Source of the DNA: Rubrivivax sp.
Lineage (GTDB): Bacteria > Pseudomonadota > Gammaproteobacteria > Burkholderiales > Burkholderiaceae_C
Direction: 5' to 3'
Assembly: GCA_020248945.1 (NCBI GenBank)
Contig: JADCGQ010000005.1
Location: 1 to 64,000 of the forward strand
DNA length: 64,000 nucleotides
Shown in pieces: positions 1-7,908 of the stretch. Within the stretch, counting starts at the first letter, position 1, and the number at the start of each line of letters is the position of its first letter. The position numbers were made by a program, and so were the translations under genes. A model generated the notes under the pieces. The model saw only the letters and a list, made by a program, of their open reading frames with translations. It was not told where the DNA came from and did not search any database.

Positions 1-109
1 CCAGCAGGGCGTCAAACGAGGCCCCTGTGCTCAAAACCGGCCGAGTAGCCGCGTCGGTGCCGATCTTGGCTAACTTGATGTGCTCGGCGAAGTTCTGCCG
101 CCCACGCTC
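1..109. other. No gene recognised at the left edge
   Basis: This 109-base stretch lies downstream of the stop codon of the minus-strand lipoprotein gene. I see no start with a ribosome binding site, no RNA gene and no clean hairpin. It may hold the end of the lipoprotein transcript or of a gene cut by the window edge. Confidence 0.4.
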
Positions 110-844
110 CTAGCCCGGCACGAACTGGAAGTTGAACGCCGGCATGAAGCCGCTGTAGCTGCCCACGCCGCGCTGGTTCTGCCCTGGCAGCGGCAGCGCT
201 TGCCACAGCTCGGTGTTGAGGAACGACTCCTGCCCGCCGTTCTGGCGCCAGATGCCCGGAATCGGCACGTTGGGCGCCAGCACCTGCAGCGCGATGCGGT
301 CGTTGAAGGCGATGGTGGTGGTGTCGGTGGGCGGCGGCAGTGGCGTCCAGCCCATCGTGAAGTTCAGTGTCACGGTCGTGTCGGCATTGGCCTGGGGCGT
401 GAACGTGGCGCCGATCTGCTCGACCGAGCAGCAAAAGGCGCCGAAGCCGTTCTGGAAGCTCGCCCGCATGCGCAGGAAGCGCATCGGGCCGGTGACGCCG
501 CCCACCCGCACGGTGGCGGTCGTCACGCGGCCCAGCCCCGAAGGCTGCATCACCGGCTGGCCGGCGGCGGCACCGGCCGACACGGTGAGCACCGCACACG
601 AGCCGGCACCCTGAAAGGCGAACGGCTGCGGAAAGCTGGGGTTGATCTGGATGACCAGCCCGTCGGCGCAGCTGACGTTGCTCAGGGGGCTGAAGTTCAG
701 CGTCGGCCCGACCGTCACGGCAGGGCGGGCGCCGCCGTCCTCGCCGCCACCACCGCCGCCGCAGGCGCCGAGCAGCAAGGCGGTTGCCGCCACGGTGACG
801 AGCCCGAGCCGGGGCAGGGGTGCTTGGAAGCTGGGCGTGGTCAT
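110..844 (-). CDS. Putative secreted lipoprotein of unknown function
   Basis: I do not recognise the family. The 244-residue product starts at the ATG at 844, which has a GGGGAGAG-type ribosome binding site just upstream. It has a type II signal peptide: a hydrophobic stretch ending in the lipobox LLGAC, with the acylated cysteine near residue 28. The cysteine is followed by a run of glycines, a linker often seen in Burkholderiales lipoproteins. The mature part is rich in Thr, Pro, Gly and Asn and has several Cys (VSCADG, GSCAV, FCCSV) that could form disulfides, in keeping with an envelope location. The large regulator gene lies 73 bases upstream on the same strand, so co-transcription is possible. 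An upstream in-frame start at 880 would add 12 residues ahead of the signal peptide and is less likely. Confidence 0.75.
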   Translation of the reverse strand: MTTPSFQAPLPRLGLVTVAATALLLGACGGGGGGEDGGARPAVTVGPTLNFSPLSNVSCADGLVIQINPSFPQPFAFQGAGSCAVLTVSAGAAAGQPVMQPSGLGRVTTATVRVGGVTGPMRFLRMRASFQNGFGAFCCSVEQIGATFTPQANADTTVTLNFTMGWTPLPPPTDTTTIAFNDRIALQVLAPNVPIPGIWRQNGGQESFLNTELWQALPLPGQNQRGVGSYSGFMPAFNFQFVPG

Positions 845-917
845 CGGATCTCTCCCCTCGGGGTTCTGCGGCAGGAACACCGCAGCGCGAGCTTGGCCGC
901 GTGCCGTCTGGAGATCG

Positions 918-3641
918 TTAGCCGCGCAGCGCCAGGGCCACGGCCTCGGTCAGCGACAGGCCCTGGCCCTCGGCCCAGGCCAGATCGGTGGGCACGGTGC
1001 CCCGCAGGCGCTCGGAGAGCCGACGCACGGTGCGCACGTAACGCCAGTCGCGGGGTGTCAGCGGCGCGTAGTGCGCCTGCCACTCGCGCACGCAGCAGGC
1101 CAGCACCTGGGTGGCCTGCTCGGGCTGGGCGCTGCGTGCCAGTGGCCGCGCCAGGTTCCACAGCGCCATCAGCTGCATGTAGCGTGAGTAGCGCCGCGTG
1201 GCCAGTTGCAGCTGGCGGCGGCCGTGGTGCACCGCGTCCTCCCAGCGCCGCGCCAGCGTGCAGGCCACCGCGAGGTTGTTGCAGGCGTCGATCAGCAGCA
1301 GCGGGTCGTCCAGCCGCTCGGCCGCCCGCGCCACCGCGCCATGCAGGGCCACGGCGTCGTCGTAGCGGCCCTGGACCTGGGCGCAGATGCCCTGGCCCAG
1401 GCGCACGTCCCAGGCCTGGCGCACCTCGCCGAGGGCCTCGTACAGGGCCTGTGCCTCGTCGTAGAAGGTGAGCGCGGCCTCGGGGTCCTGCTGCCCTTGC
1501 ACCATGACTTCGCCCAGCAGGTTCAGCAGTTCGGCGCGGGTGCGGCGGTCGCCGTCCGGGTGGGTGAGTTCGAGTGCCCCGCGCAGCGCGGCCGAGAGTC
1601 CGTCGTCGTGGCGCGGCTGGCTCTTCCAGCGCAGGCGCAGCTGCACGGCCAGCGCCTGTGCGTGGCGCTCGCGGTCGGCCCTGGCCTGCGCCACCGCGTC
1701 GTCGGCCAGCTGGCGTGCGGCCTCGGTGTCGCCAGCGTCGTAGAGCCGCCGCGCGAACAGGCAGCGGGCGGCATGCAGCTCCACATCGGGCGCGGCGGGG
1801 CCCTCGGCGACCTGGCCGGGCAGGGCCTGCAGCGCGGCCAGCCAGAGCCGGCGCAGCTCGGGGCCTGTGCCGCGGCGCTCCCAGTGGGCGGCGGTGGCCA
1901 GGCTGAGCGTGAGCACCTCGCGGGCCTGGCCGTCGGCCACGGCGCTGGCCAGGGCTTCGAGCAGGTTGGGCTCGTCCGCCGCGGGCAGGGCAGCCGCCCG
2001 GCTCACGTGTTGCAGCATCCACGCGCGGTGGCGCTGGCGCGCGCGCAGGCGCTCGTCGGCCGCCAGCTGGCCGGCTGCGAACTCGCGCACCATTTCGTAG
2101 AGCTGATGGCGCATCGGCCCATCCGTGCCGGGTTCGGCCCGCACCAGGGAGTCGCCCACCAGCCGCGCCAGCAGCTCGCCGGCGTCGGGCTCGGTCCACA
2201 CGGCCGCCGCGGCGTCGGCGGTGAAGCCTTCGCGGAACACCGACAGCGCCGCCAGCGCGCGCTGCTCCCGCCGTGTCAGCAGCTGCCAGCTCCACTGCAG
2301 GGCCGCGTCGAGCGAGGCGTGCCGGGCCTGGGCCGAGGGCTCGCCGATCGTGGGCGTGGGCCTGGACGGCATCGGCGAGGCGCCGAGCCGGGCCTCGAGT
2401 TGCCGGCGCATGTCGGCGAATGACAGGGTGTGCGCACGCGAGGCCGCCAGTTCCAGCGCCAGCGGCACGCCCTGCAGCGCGGTGCACAGCGCCATCACGT
2501 CGGCGCGGTTGTGGCCCTCCAGGCGCAGGCCGGCACGCGCGGCCTGCGCGCGGTCGACGAACAGGGCCACGGCGGGGTTCGCCGCCAGTGTCGCGAGGTC
2601 GTCGTCGTCCGCAGGCAGCGGCAATGGCAGCACCTCGTGGCAGCGCTCGCCGGCCAGCCCGAGGCGGCGGCGCGAGCTGAGCAGCAGATGCAGCCCCGGC
2701 AGCTGGCCCAGCAACTGGGCGACGACGGGCACGCCACCCTCGGCCACGAGCTGCTCGAAGTTGTCCAGCACCAGCAGCGCCCGGCGGCCCTGCAGGCGCA
2801 GGCCGACCTGCCCGAGCACGTCGTCCGCGCCCGGTGGCAGCTGCAGCGCCGTGCGCAAGCGGGTCGGCAGTTCGTCGCCCCGGCGGCAATCGGCCAGCGC
2901 GACGAAGGCCACGGTGTCGAAATGCGCCAGCTCGCGCCGGGCCAGTTCGGCGGCCAGGCGCGTCTTGCCCGTGCCGCCGGGCCCGGTCAGCGTGAAGAGC
3001 CGGTGCGACTGCAGGCCCTGCAACAACCCGGCCAGCTCGGTCTCGCGGCCGAAGAAGGGGGTCAGGTAGCACGGCAGCGCCAGGGCCGGCCGCGATGCCG
3101 GCTCGGGCGATGGCGCCGTGGCCAGGGCCGAGAGGGCCTGCTCGTCGACCCGCCCTGCCAGGTCGGCCAGGCGCTGCCGCTCGTCGTCGATCCAGTCTTC
3201 GTAGTGCCCGGGCATCAGCTCGCCGACGTAGAGCAGGCGCGCCTGCGCCCAGTCGCGGGCATGCACGAAGGCCTCGAACTCGGCCACGTCGCAGCGCACG
3301 GCCCCGGGCAGCAGGGCCACGCCGACATGGTCGACCTGCAGCACCGGCGGCGCGCCCTGGGGCTCGAGCAGCTGGCGCAGCGCGAACAAGACTTGCCGGA
3401 GGCGGTTGCGCCCGGTGGCCAGGTCGGCGTCGGGCCACAGCAGGTCGATCAGCTCCTCGCGGGAGGCCTGGCGCCGCGGGTGCAGGGCCAGCCGCCCGAG
3501 CAGCGCGGTGATCTTGCGCCCGCCAAAGCGCGTGATCACCTGGGTGCCGCGGCTGGCGCGAACCTGCCCCAGCAGCTCGATGCGCCACGGTGCCGGGCTC
3601 GAATCGGGAGTCGCGTCGCTCACAGCTCGCGATTGGAGCAC
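918..3641 (-). CDS. BTAD/winged-helix, NB-ARC-like ATPase and TPR transcriptional regulator
   Basis: A 907-residue regulator built like the large SARP/AfsR-type activators. Residues about 15-110 form an OmpR-like winged helix (FGGRKITALLGRLAL, then LIDLLWPDAD). They are followed by the bacterial transcriptional activation domain up to about 180. A P-loop ATPase follows, with Walker A GPGGTGKTR near residue 217 and a Walker B-like LLVLDNFEQ near 290. The C-terminal half is alpha-helical with TPR-like repeats (LLGEVMVQGQQDPEAAL, ACNNLAVACTLARRWEDAV). Such proteins integrate a ligand or partner signal through the ATPase and TPR parts and activate nearby genes; the signal here is unknown. The lipoprotein gene follows on the same strand and is a possible target or partner. 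Start choice is uncertain within the first 15 residues. Confidence 0.85.
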   Translation of the reverse strand: MLQSRAVSDATPDSSPAPWRIELLGQVRASRGTQVITRFGGRKITALLGRLALHPRRQASREELIDLLWPDADLATGRNRLRQVLFALRQLLEPQGAPPVLQVDHVGVALLPGAVRCDVAEFEAFVHARDWAQARLLYVGELMPGHYEDWIDDERQRLADLAGRVDEQALSALATAPSPEPASRPALALPCYLTPFFGRETELAGLLQGLQSHRLFTLTGPGGTGKTRLAAELARRELAHFDTVAFVALADCRRGDELPTRLRTALQLPPGADDVLGQVGLRLQGRRALLVLDNFEQLVAEGGVPVVAQLLGQLPGLHLLLSSRRRLGLAGERCHEVLPLPLPADDDDLATLAANPAVALFVDRAQAARAGLRLEGHNRADVMALCTALQGVPLALELAASRAHTLSFADMRRQLEARLGASPMPSRPTPTIGEPSAQARHASLDAALQWSWQLLTRREQRALAALSVFREGFTADAAAAVWTEPDAGELLARLVGDSLVRAEPGTDGPMRHQLYEMVREFAAGQLAADERLRARQRHRAWMLQHVSRAAALPAADEPNLLEALASAVADGQAREVLTLSLATAAHWERRGTGPELRRLWLAALQALPGQVAEGPAAPDVELHAARCLFARRLYDAGDTEAARQLADDAVAQARADRERHAQALAVQLRLRWKSQPRHDDGLSAALRGALELTHPDGDRRTRAELLNLLGEVMVQGQQDPEAALTFYDEAQALYEALGEVRQAWDVRLGQGICAQVQGRYDDAVALHGAVARAAERLDDPLLLIDACNNLAVACTLARRWEDAVHHGRRQLQLATRRYSRYMQLMALWNLARPLARSAQPEQATQVLACCVREWQAHYAPLTPRDWRYVRTVRRLSERLRGTVPTDLAWAEGQGLSLTEAVALALRG

Positions 3642-3713
3642 CTGCGCGTGCGCGCCAGGGGGCTGGCGACCGACCGACCCCGCGAACGCAGGCCTGGTAG
3701 CGTGGGCGGCCCG

Positions 3714-4628
3714 TCAGCGCTGCGGGCGCTGCAGGCTCACCGCAATGCCGCCGACGATGAGCACGAAGGCCACCGCGTGGTAGGGCTGCGGCGCTTCGCC
3801 CAGCACCAGCGTCGACAGCAGCGCCGCGAACAGCGGCGTGAGGTTGTTGAAGAAGGCCGCCAGCGCCGGCCCGCCTTCGGCCACGCCCAGCCCCCAGCAG
3901 CGGTAGGCCGCGATGCTGGCGCCCAGCGACACGTACAGCAGCGCCGCCACCACGCCCCAGCTCCACTGGATGGGCGCCGCGCCCAGGGCGTGCTCGCCGG
4001 CCGTGAAGACCGAGGCCGCGATCAGGCCGAACAGCGTCTGCACCAGCAGGAAACCGGCCCAGTCCCAGGGCGGGCGGTTCGCGCCCTGCATGTGCGCCGG
4101 TGGCCGCGCCAGCAGCCAGCTGTAGAAGGCCCAGCCGATGATGGCCACCAGGATGAGCAGGTCGCCGGGCACGAAGCGCACCGCCAGCAGCGTGTGCCAC
4201 GAGCCGCGGCCGATGACCAGCGCCACGCCGGCCAGGCCGAGCAGGGCGCCCAGCACCTGCCGGCGCGTCGGCCGCACGCCGTAGGCCAGGGCGCCGACGG
4301 CCAGCATCCACACCGGCAGGCTGGACGCCACCAGCGTGACGTTGATCGGGCTCGAGGTCACGAGTGCCAGGTACTGCAGCGAGTTGAAGGCACCGACGCC
4401 CAGCAGGCCCAGCGCGAACAGGTACGGCCAGCGCGCGGCCAGCGCCGAGAAGGGCCGCAACGCCCGCCACGCGATGGGCAGCAGGATCAGCGCCGTCAGC
4501 AGCCAGCGCAGCAGGTTCAGCGTCAGCGGCGGCACGCTGTCGGCCATCAGGCGGCCGACGACGGCGTTGCCGGCCCAAAGCAGCGGCGGCAGCGTCATCA
4601 GCAGGGCCAGGCGGGGTGTCAGGGACAT
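3714..4628 (-). CDS. EamA/DMT-superfamily inner-membrane exporter
   Basis: A 304-residue protein with about ten hydrophobic segments arranged as two EamA repeats. The first begins near residue 10 (LLMTLPPLLWAGNAVVGRLMA) and the second near residue 155 (PGDLLILVAIIGWAFYSWLLA). The conserved Trp/Asn and the ALxYxxxP-type elements are typical of drug/metabolite transporters. Members export amino acids, nucleosides or other metabolites by proton exchange; nothing here shows the substrate. It lies 13 bases downstream of the DUF2007-type gene on the same strand and 72 bases upstream of the BTAD regulator, so all three may share a transcript. Confidence 0.88.
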   Translation of the reverse strand: MSLTPRLALLMTLPPLLWAGNAVVGRLMADSVPPLTLNLLRWLLTALILLPIAWRALRPFSALAARWPYLFALGLLGVGAFNSLQYLALVTSSPINVTLVASSLPVWMLAVGALAYGVRPTRRQVLGALLGLAGVALVIGRGSWHTLLAVRFVPGDLLILVAIIGWAFYSWLLARPPAHMQGANRPPWDWAGFLLVQTLFGLIAASVFTAGEHALGAAPIQWSWGVVAALLYVSLGASIAAYRCWGLGVAEGGPALAAFFNNLTPLFAALLSTLVLGEAPQPYHAVAFVLIVGGIAVSLQRPQR

Positions 4629-4641
4629 CGGCCTTCAGCCC

Positions 4642-4959
4642 TCAGCCCGCCGCGAGCGGTGGCATGTCCGTGCCGCAGTTCCAGCACTGCGAGAAGGGCC
4701 CGTCGATGATCTCCTGGCAGCCCGGGCAGGCCCAGTGCTGGTGCGGCGCATGGCGCAGTTCCTCGAGCAACTGGCGTGCGCGATCGAGCTCGGCCGCATC
4801 GAGCACCCAGATCTCGGGCTGGCTCTGGTCGGGCGGCACCTCGCCCGCGATGGCGCAGATGTGGGCGCGCAGCACGCGGCAGGGCACGCCCTCGGCGGCC
4901 AGCATGTCGGCCCACAGCGTGGCCAGGGCAAGGTTCGGGGCGAGGGTGAGGCGCTTCAT
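4642..4959 (-). CDS. DUF2007-type small protein with C-terminal zinc ribbon
   Basis: A 105-residue soluble protein. Starting at the ATG at 4959 it begins MKRLTLAPNLALATLWADML, the usual opening of the DUF2007 'putative signal transducing protein' family: a short alpha/beta fold in which the locus of the start resembles a small ligand-binding domain. Residues about 78-100 carry two Cys pairs (CPGC and CWNCG) that should bind zinc. An in-frame start at 5091 would add 44 residues of low-complexity Arg/Ser/Gly sequence that look untranslated. The promoter probably lies in the 109-base divergent gap shared with the quinone oxidoreductase. Function unknown. Confidence 0.8.
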   Translation of the reverse strand: MKRLTLAPNLALATLWADMLAAEGVPCRVLRAHICAIAGEVPPDQSQPEIWVLDAAELDRARQLLEELRHAPHQHWACPGCQEIIDGPFSQCWNCGTDMPPLAAG

Positions 4960-5068
4960 GGGGCTGCAGCGGCCGATCGTGCCATGAGAGGCGCCATGCC
5001 CGCGTGCCGACGCGCGGCGGGAGGCTGTCGTAACCTCGCGCCCCATCGAACCACGAGGAGACGTCCCC

Positions 5069-6052
5069 ATGCCCCGCGCCATCCAGATCACCGCCTATGG
5101 CGGCCCCGAGCAGATGCAGCTCGTCGACCTTGCCGTGGGCGAGCCCGGCCCGGACGAGATCCGCATCCGCCACCAAGCCTGCGGCCTGAACTTCATCGAC
5201 GTCTACCAGCGCACCGGCCTGTACGCCAACCCGCTGCCGCTGACGCTGGGCATGGAAGGCGCCGGCATCGTCGAGGCCGTGGGCGAGGGCGTCACGCACC
5301 TGAGGGCCGGCGACCGCGCGGCCTACGCCAGCAACCCGCCGGGCAGCTACAGCGAGGCGCGCGTGATGCCGGCGAAGAACGTGGTGAGGCTGCCCGACGG
5401 CATCGCCTTCGACACCGCCGCCGGCATGATGCTCAAGGGCCTGACGGCGCAGTACCTGCTGAAGAAGACGCGGCCGGTCGAGGGCCTGGAGGCGGGCGAC
5501 TTCGTGCTCTTCCACGCCGCCGCCGGTGGCGTGGGCCTGATCGCCTGCCAGTGGGCGCGGGCGCTGGGCCTGCAGCTCATCGGCACGGCCGGCAGCGCCG
5601 CCAAGTGCGACCTGGCGCGGGCGCACGGCGCCGCGCACATGATCGACTACAGCCGCGAGGACTTCGTGGCGCGCGTCAAGGACATCACCGGTGGCCGCGG
5701 CGTGAAGGTGGTGTACGACTCGGTGGGCAAGGACACCTGGGAAGGCAGCCTGAACTGCCTGCGGCCCTTTGGCCTGATGGCCAGCTTCGGCAACGCCAGC
5801 GGACCGGTGCCACCGTTTGCGCCCGGCAGCCTGGGGCCGAAGGGCTCGATCTACGTGACGCGGCAGACCCTCTTCACGCACATCGCCACGCGCGAGGCCA
5901 CGCAGGCGATGGCCGACGACCTGTTTGCGGTGGTGGGCAGCGGCGCGGTGCAGATCCGCATCGACCAGCGCTATCCGCTGGCTGATGCGGCGCAGGCGCA
6001 CCGCGACCTGGAGGCGCGCAAGACGACGGGGTCGACGGTGTTGCTGCCCTGA
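5069..6052 (+). CDS. NADPH:quinone oxidoreductase (zinc-independent MDR family)
   Basis: A 327-residue cytosolic enzyme of the QorA type. The N-terminal GroES-like domain contains GLNFIDVYQRTGLY and LGMEGAGIVEAVGEG. The Rossmann domain near residue 150 has the NADPH-binding motif AAAGGVGLIACQWA. No catalytic or structural zinc cysteines are seen, as expected of quinone reductases that move one or two electrons from NADPH to quinones or reduce activated alkenes. The ATG at 5069 has a good upstream CGAGGAGA ribosome binding site. The length matches the family. It is transcribed alone, divergent from the DUF2007-type gene and convergent with the PpiC gene. Confidence 0.92.
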   Translation: MPRAIQITAYGGPEQMQLVDLAVGEPGPDEIRIRHQACGLNFIDVYQRTGLYANPLPLTLGMEGAGIVEAVGEGVTHLRAGDRAAYASNPPGSYSEARVMPAKNVVRLPDGIAFDTAAGMMLKGLTAQYLLKKTRPVEGLEAGDFVLFHAAAGGVGLIACQWARALGLQLIGTAGSAAKCDLARAHGAAHMIDYSREDFVARVKDITGGRGVKVVYDSVGKDTWEGSLNCLRPFGLMASFGNASGPVPPFAPGSLGPKGSIYVTRQTLFTHIATREATQAMADDLFAVVGSGAVQIRIDQRYPLADAAQAHRDLEARKTTGSTVLLP

Positions 6053-6125
6053 AGCAAGCGCGGCCGCGAAGCCGGCCGCCCATCAAGTGGCAGGCGCGGA
6101 ACCGGCTCCGCCGGGCCGCTGCCTG

Positions 6126-6167
6126 AGCCCCCTCGGGGGGTGGCGAGCGCTAGCGAGCCTGGGGGCC
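6126..6167. repeat. GC-rich inverted repeat at the convergent qor/PpiC gene ends
   Basis: GCCCCC at the left pairs with GGGGGC at the right, enclosing a smaller imperfect palindrome around AGCGCT. It resembles the GC-rich palindromes that commonly sit at gene ends in Burkholderiales and may act as a bidirectional terminator; there is no T-tract. The right arm encodes the last residues (GPQAR) and stop of the PpiC protein, so the repeat reaches into the gene. Confidence 0.45.
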
Positions 6168-6965
6168 GTCAAACTTGTAGTCCGTCTTCGCGCGCTTGCG
6201 CAGATCGTCCTGGAAGGTCTGCGCCTGCACCTGCTCCAGGCGCTGCTTGATCTGGCCCTTCACGTCGTCGAAGGCCGGGAACGCGGCCTCGCGGGTGTCT
6301 TCGAGCTTGATGATGTGCCAGCCGAACTGGCTCTTCACCGGGGCGTCGGTCATCTGGCCCTTCTGCAGCCGGGCCATCGCCTGGCCGAACTCGGGCACGT
6401 AGCTGTCGGGCTTGGCGAAGTCGAGATCGCCGCCGTTGGCGCCCGAGCCCGGGTCCTTGCTGTGCTTCTTGGCGAGGTCTTCGAAGCTCGCGCCGGCCTT
6501 GATCTGCGTGATCAGCGCCTTGGCCTCGGCCTCCTGCTCGACGAGGATGTGGCGCGCGCGGTACTCGGTGCCCGCCGCCTGGGCCTTGAACTTGTCGTAC
6601 TCCACCTTCGCGGCGGCGTCGGTGACCGGGTTCTTGCGCTTGTGGTCCTCGAACAGCTCGCGGATCAGCAGGCTCTGGCGCGCCAGCTCCATCTGGGCGC
6701 GGAACTCGCGGCTGGCGGCGATGCCGCGCTTTTCGGCCTCTTGCGCAAAGATCTCGCGCAGCACCAGCTGGTCGCGGGCCTGCTGCTCCATCTCGGGCGT
6801 CACGGCCTGGCCGCTGCGCGTGGCTTGCAGCAGCAGGGTGTCCATGCGCGACTTCGGCACCGGCTTGCCGTTGACGATGGCGATGTTCTGCGACCAGGCA
6901 GGCATCGCGGCGGGCAGGATGAAGGCAAGCACGAGCGCGCCGGCGGCGAAGGGTTTGAGCAGCAT
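6150..6965 (-). CDS. Periplasmic parvulin-type peptidyl-prolyl isomerase (PpiC/SurA family)
   Basis: A 271-residue exported chaperone. Residues 1-25 form a signal peptide ending AWSQ/NIA. An N-terminal helical region (residues about 30-125, rich in Gln, Glu and Arg) resembles the SurA chaperone domain. The parvulin domain spans about 130-235, with ARHILVEQEAEA, SKDPGSGANGGDLDF and QFGWHIIKLED. It catalyses cis-trans isomerisation at proline bonds in periplasmic and outer-membrane proteins. It lies 59 bases downstream of bolA in an msrB-bolA-PpiC group. No purine-rich ribosome binding site is visible before the ATG at 6965, so translation may be weak. The C-terminal tail is encoded inside the GC-rich repeat. 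Confidence 0.92.
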   Translation of the reverse strand: MLLKPFAAGALVLAFILPAAMPAWSQNIAIVNGKPVPKSRMDTLLLQATRSGQAVTPEMEQQARDQLVLREIFAQEAEKRGIAASREFRAQMELARQSLLIRELFEDHKRKNPVTDAAAKVEYDKFKAQAAGTEYRARHILVEQEAEAKALITQIKAGASFEDLAKKHSKDPGSGANGGDLDFAKPDSYVPEFGQAMARLQKGQMTDAPVKSQFGWHIIKLEDTREAAFPAFDDVKGQIKQRLEQVQAQTFQDDLRKRAKTDYKFDGPQAR

Positions 6966-7024
6966 GGATGCGGGGAGTTGGAAGGAGGTTGACGCGGCGT
7001 GAGACCGCGGCGGCGACGCGAAGT

Positions 7025-7285
7025 TCAGCCTTCGCCCGGGGCCCGGGTGACCAGCGCGAGGGCGTGAATACCCTGCCCGGCCAAAGGGCCGAGGGCATCA
7101 TAAACGAGCCGATGCCGGGCCACGCGTGACAGCCCGGCGAAGCGCGCGCTGCGGATCTGCACGCTGAAGTGCCGGCCTTCGCGGGCACCCGCATGGCCGG
7201 CGTGCTGGTGGCTGTCGTCTTCGACCAGCAGCTGCTCGGGGGCCAGCGCCGCCTGCAACCGCGCGGCCAGTGCATCGGCGGTCAT
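7025..7285 (-). CDS. bolA: BolA family protein
   Basis: An 86-residue protein with the BolA fold. It contains DDSHQHAGHAG, with the conserved His residues that bind Fe-S clusters or glutaredoxin, then HFSVQIRSARFAGLSRVARHRLVYDAL and the GIHALALVTRAP strand. BolA proteins pair with monothiol glutaredoxins and act in iron-sulfur and stress regulation. I chose the ATG at 7285. A GTG at 7297 would overlap the msrB stop as GTGA and allow translational coupling, so either start is possible. It is sandwiched between msrB and the PpiC gene on the same strand. Confidence 0.88.
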   Translation of the reverse strand: MTADALAARLQAALAPEQLLVEDDSHQHAGHAGAREGRHFSVQIRSARFAGLSRVARHRLVYDALGPLAGQGIHALALVTRAPGEG

Positions 7286-7293
7286 GGTGGCCG

Positions 7294-7737
7294 TCACAGG
7301 CGTGTCTCGCCGCCGTCGTTGGGCGCGAAGTCGATCGCCGCGGAGTTGATGCAGTAGCGCTCGCCGGTGGGCTCGGGGCCGTCGGGGAAGACATGCCCCA
7401 GGTGCGAACCGCAGTTGCGGCAGCGCACCTCGACCCGCACCATGCCGTGGGTCTTGTCGACCACGCGCTCGATGACATCGGCCCCGGCGGCCGTGTGGTA
7501 ACTCGGCCAGCCGCAGCCGGCGTCGAACTTGGTGTCGCTTTCGAACAGCACCGTGCCGCAGCCGACGCAGCGGTACAGGCCGTCTTCCCAGTGGTCCCAG
7601 AAGCGGCCGGTGAAGGCACGCTCGGTGGCGGCGTGGCGCGCCACCTGGTACTGCATGGGGTCGAGCTGCTCGCGCCACTCGGCGTCGGACTTGCGCACGG
7701 GGTAGCGGGGATCGTCGTGATCGTGGGCGGAACTCAT
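7294..7737 (-). CDS. msrB: Peptide-methionine (R)-S-oxide reductase MsrB
   Basis: A 147-residue thioredoxin-dependent enzyme that reduces methionine-R-sulfoxide in proteins. It shows the two zinc-binding pairs (CVGCG near residue 55 and CRNCG near 104), the substrate-site GWPSY and the catalytic cysteine in [11 protein letters not shown]. No signal peptide, so cytosolic. The ATG at 7737 gives the usual family start (MSSAHDHDD, then [14 protein letters not shown]); an upstream ATG at 7857 would add 40 residues of untypical sequence. It heads the msrB-bolA-PpiC group and abuts bolA almost without a gap. Confidence 0.95.
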   Translation of the reverse strand: MSSAHDHDDPRYPVRKSDAEWREQLDPMQYQVARHAATERAFTGRFWDHWEDGLYRCVGCGTVLFESDTKFDAGCGWPSYHTAAGADVIERVVDKTHGMVRVEVRCRNCGSHLGHVFPDGPEPTGERYCINSAAIDFAPNDGGETRL

Positions 7738-7908
7738 GGTGTTCGGGGGTTTGTGTGGGGTGGGATTGTCCGCTCCGCGGCAAGGCCTTGTTGGCGTCAA
7801 GCTGTCCCGCGGGCGACAACACTGCGGGAGAGTCCCGAGGGGCAGAGGCTGCTGCATCCGTTACCTTCCGGCGCGTTCCTCGTGTACCGAATTCCAAGGA
7901 GACATCCC

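Noticed and set aside
841-4578. A 1,245-codon minus-strand open frame
   Set aside because: It overlaps the BTAD regulator and the EamA exporter in another frame and yields Ala/Arg/Gly-rich sequence without domains.
2430-4709. A 759-codon plus-strand open frame
   Set aside because: Antisense to the regulator and exporter; Gln/Arg/His-rich, no ribosome binding site, no recognisable domain.
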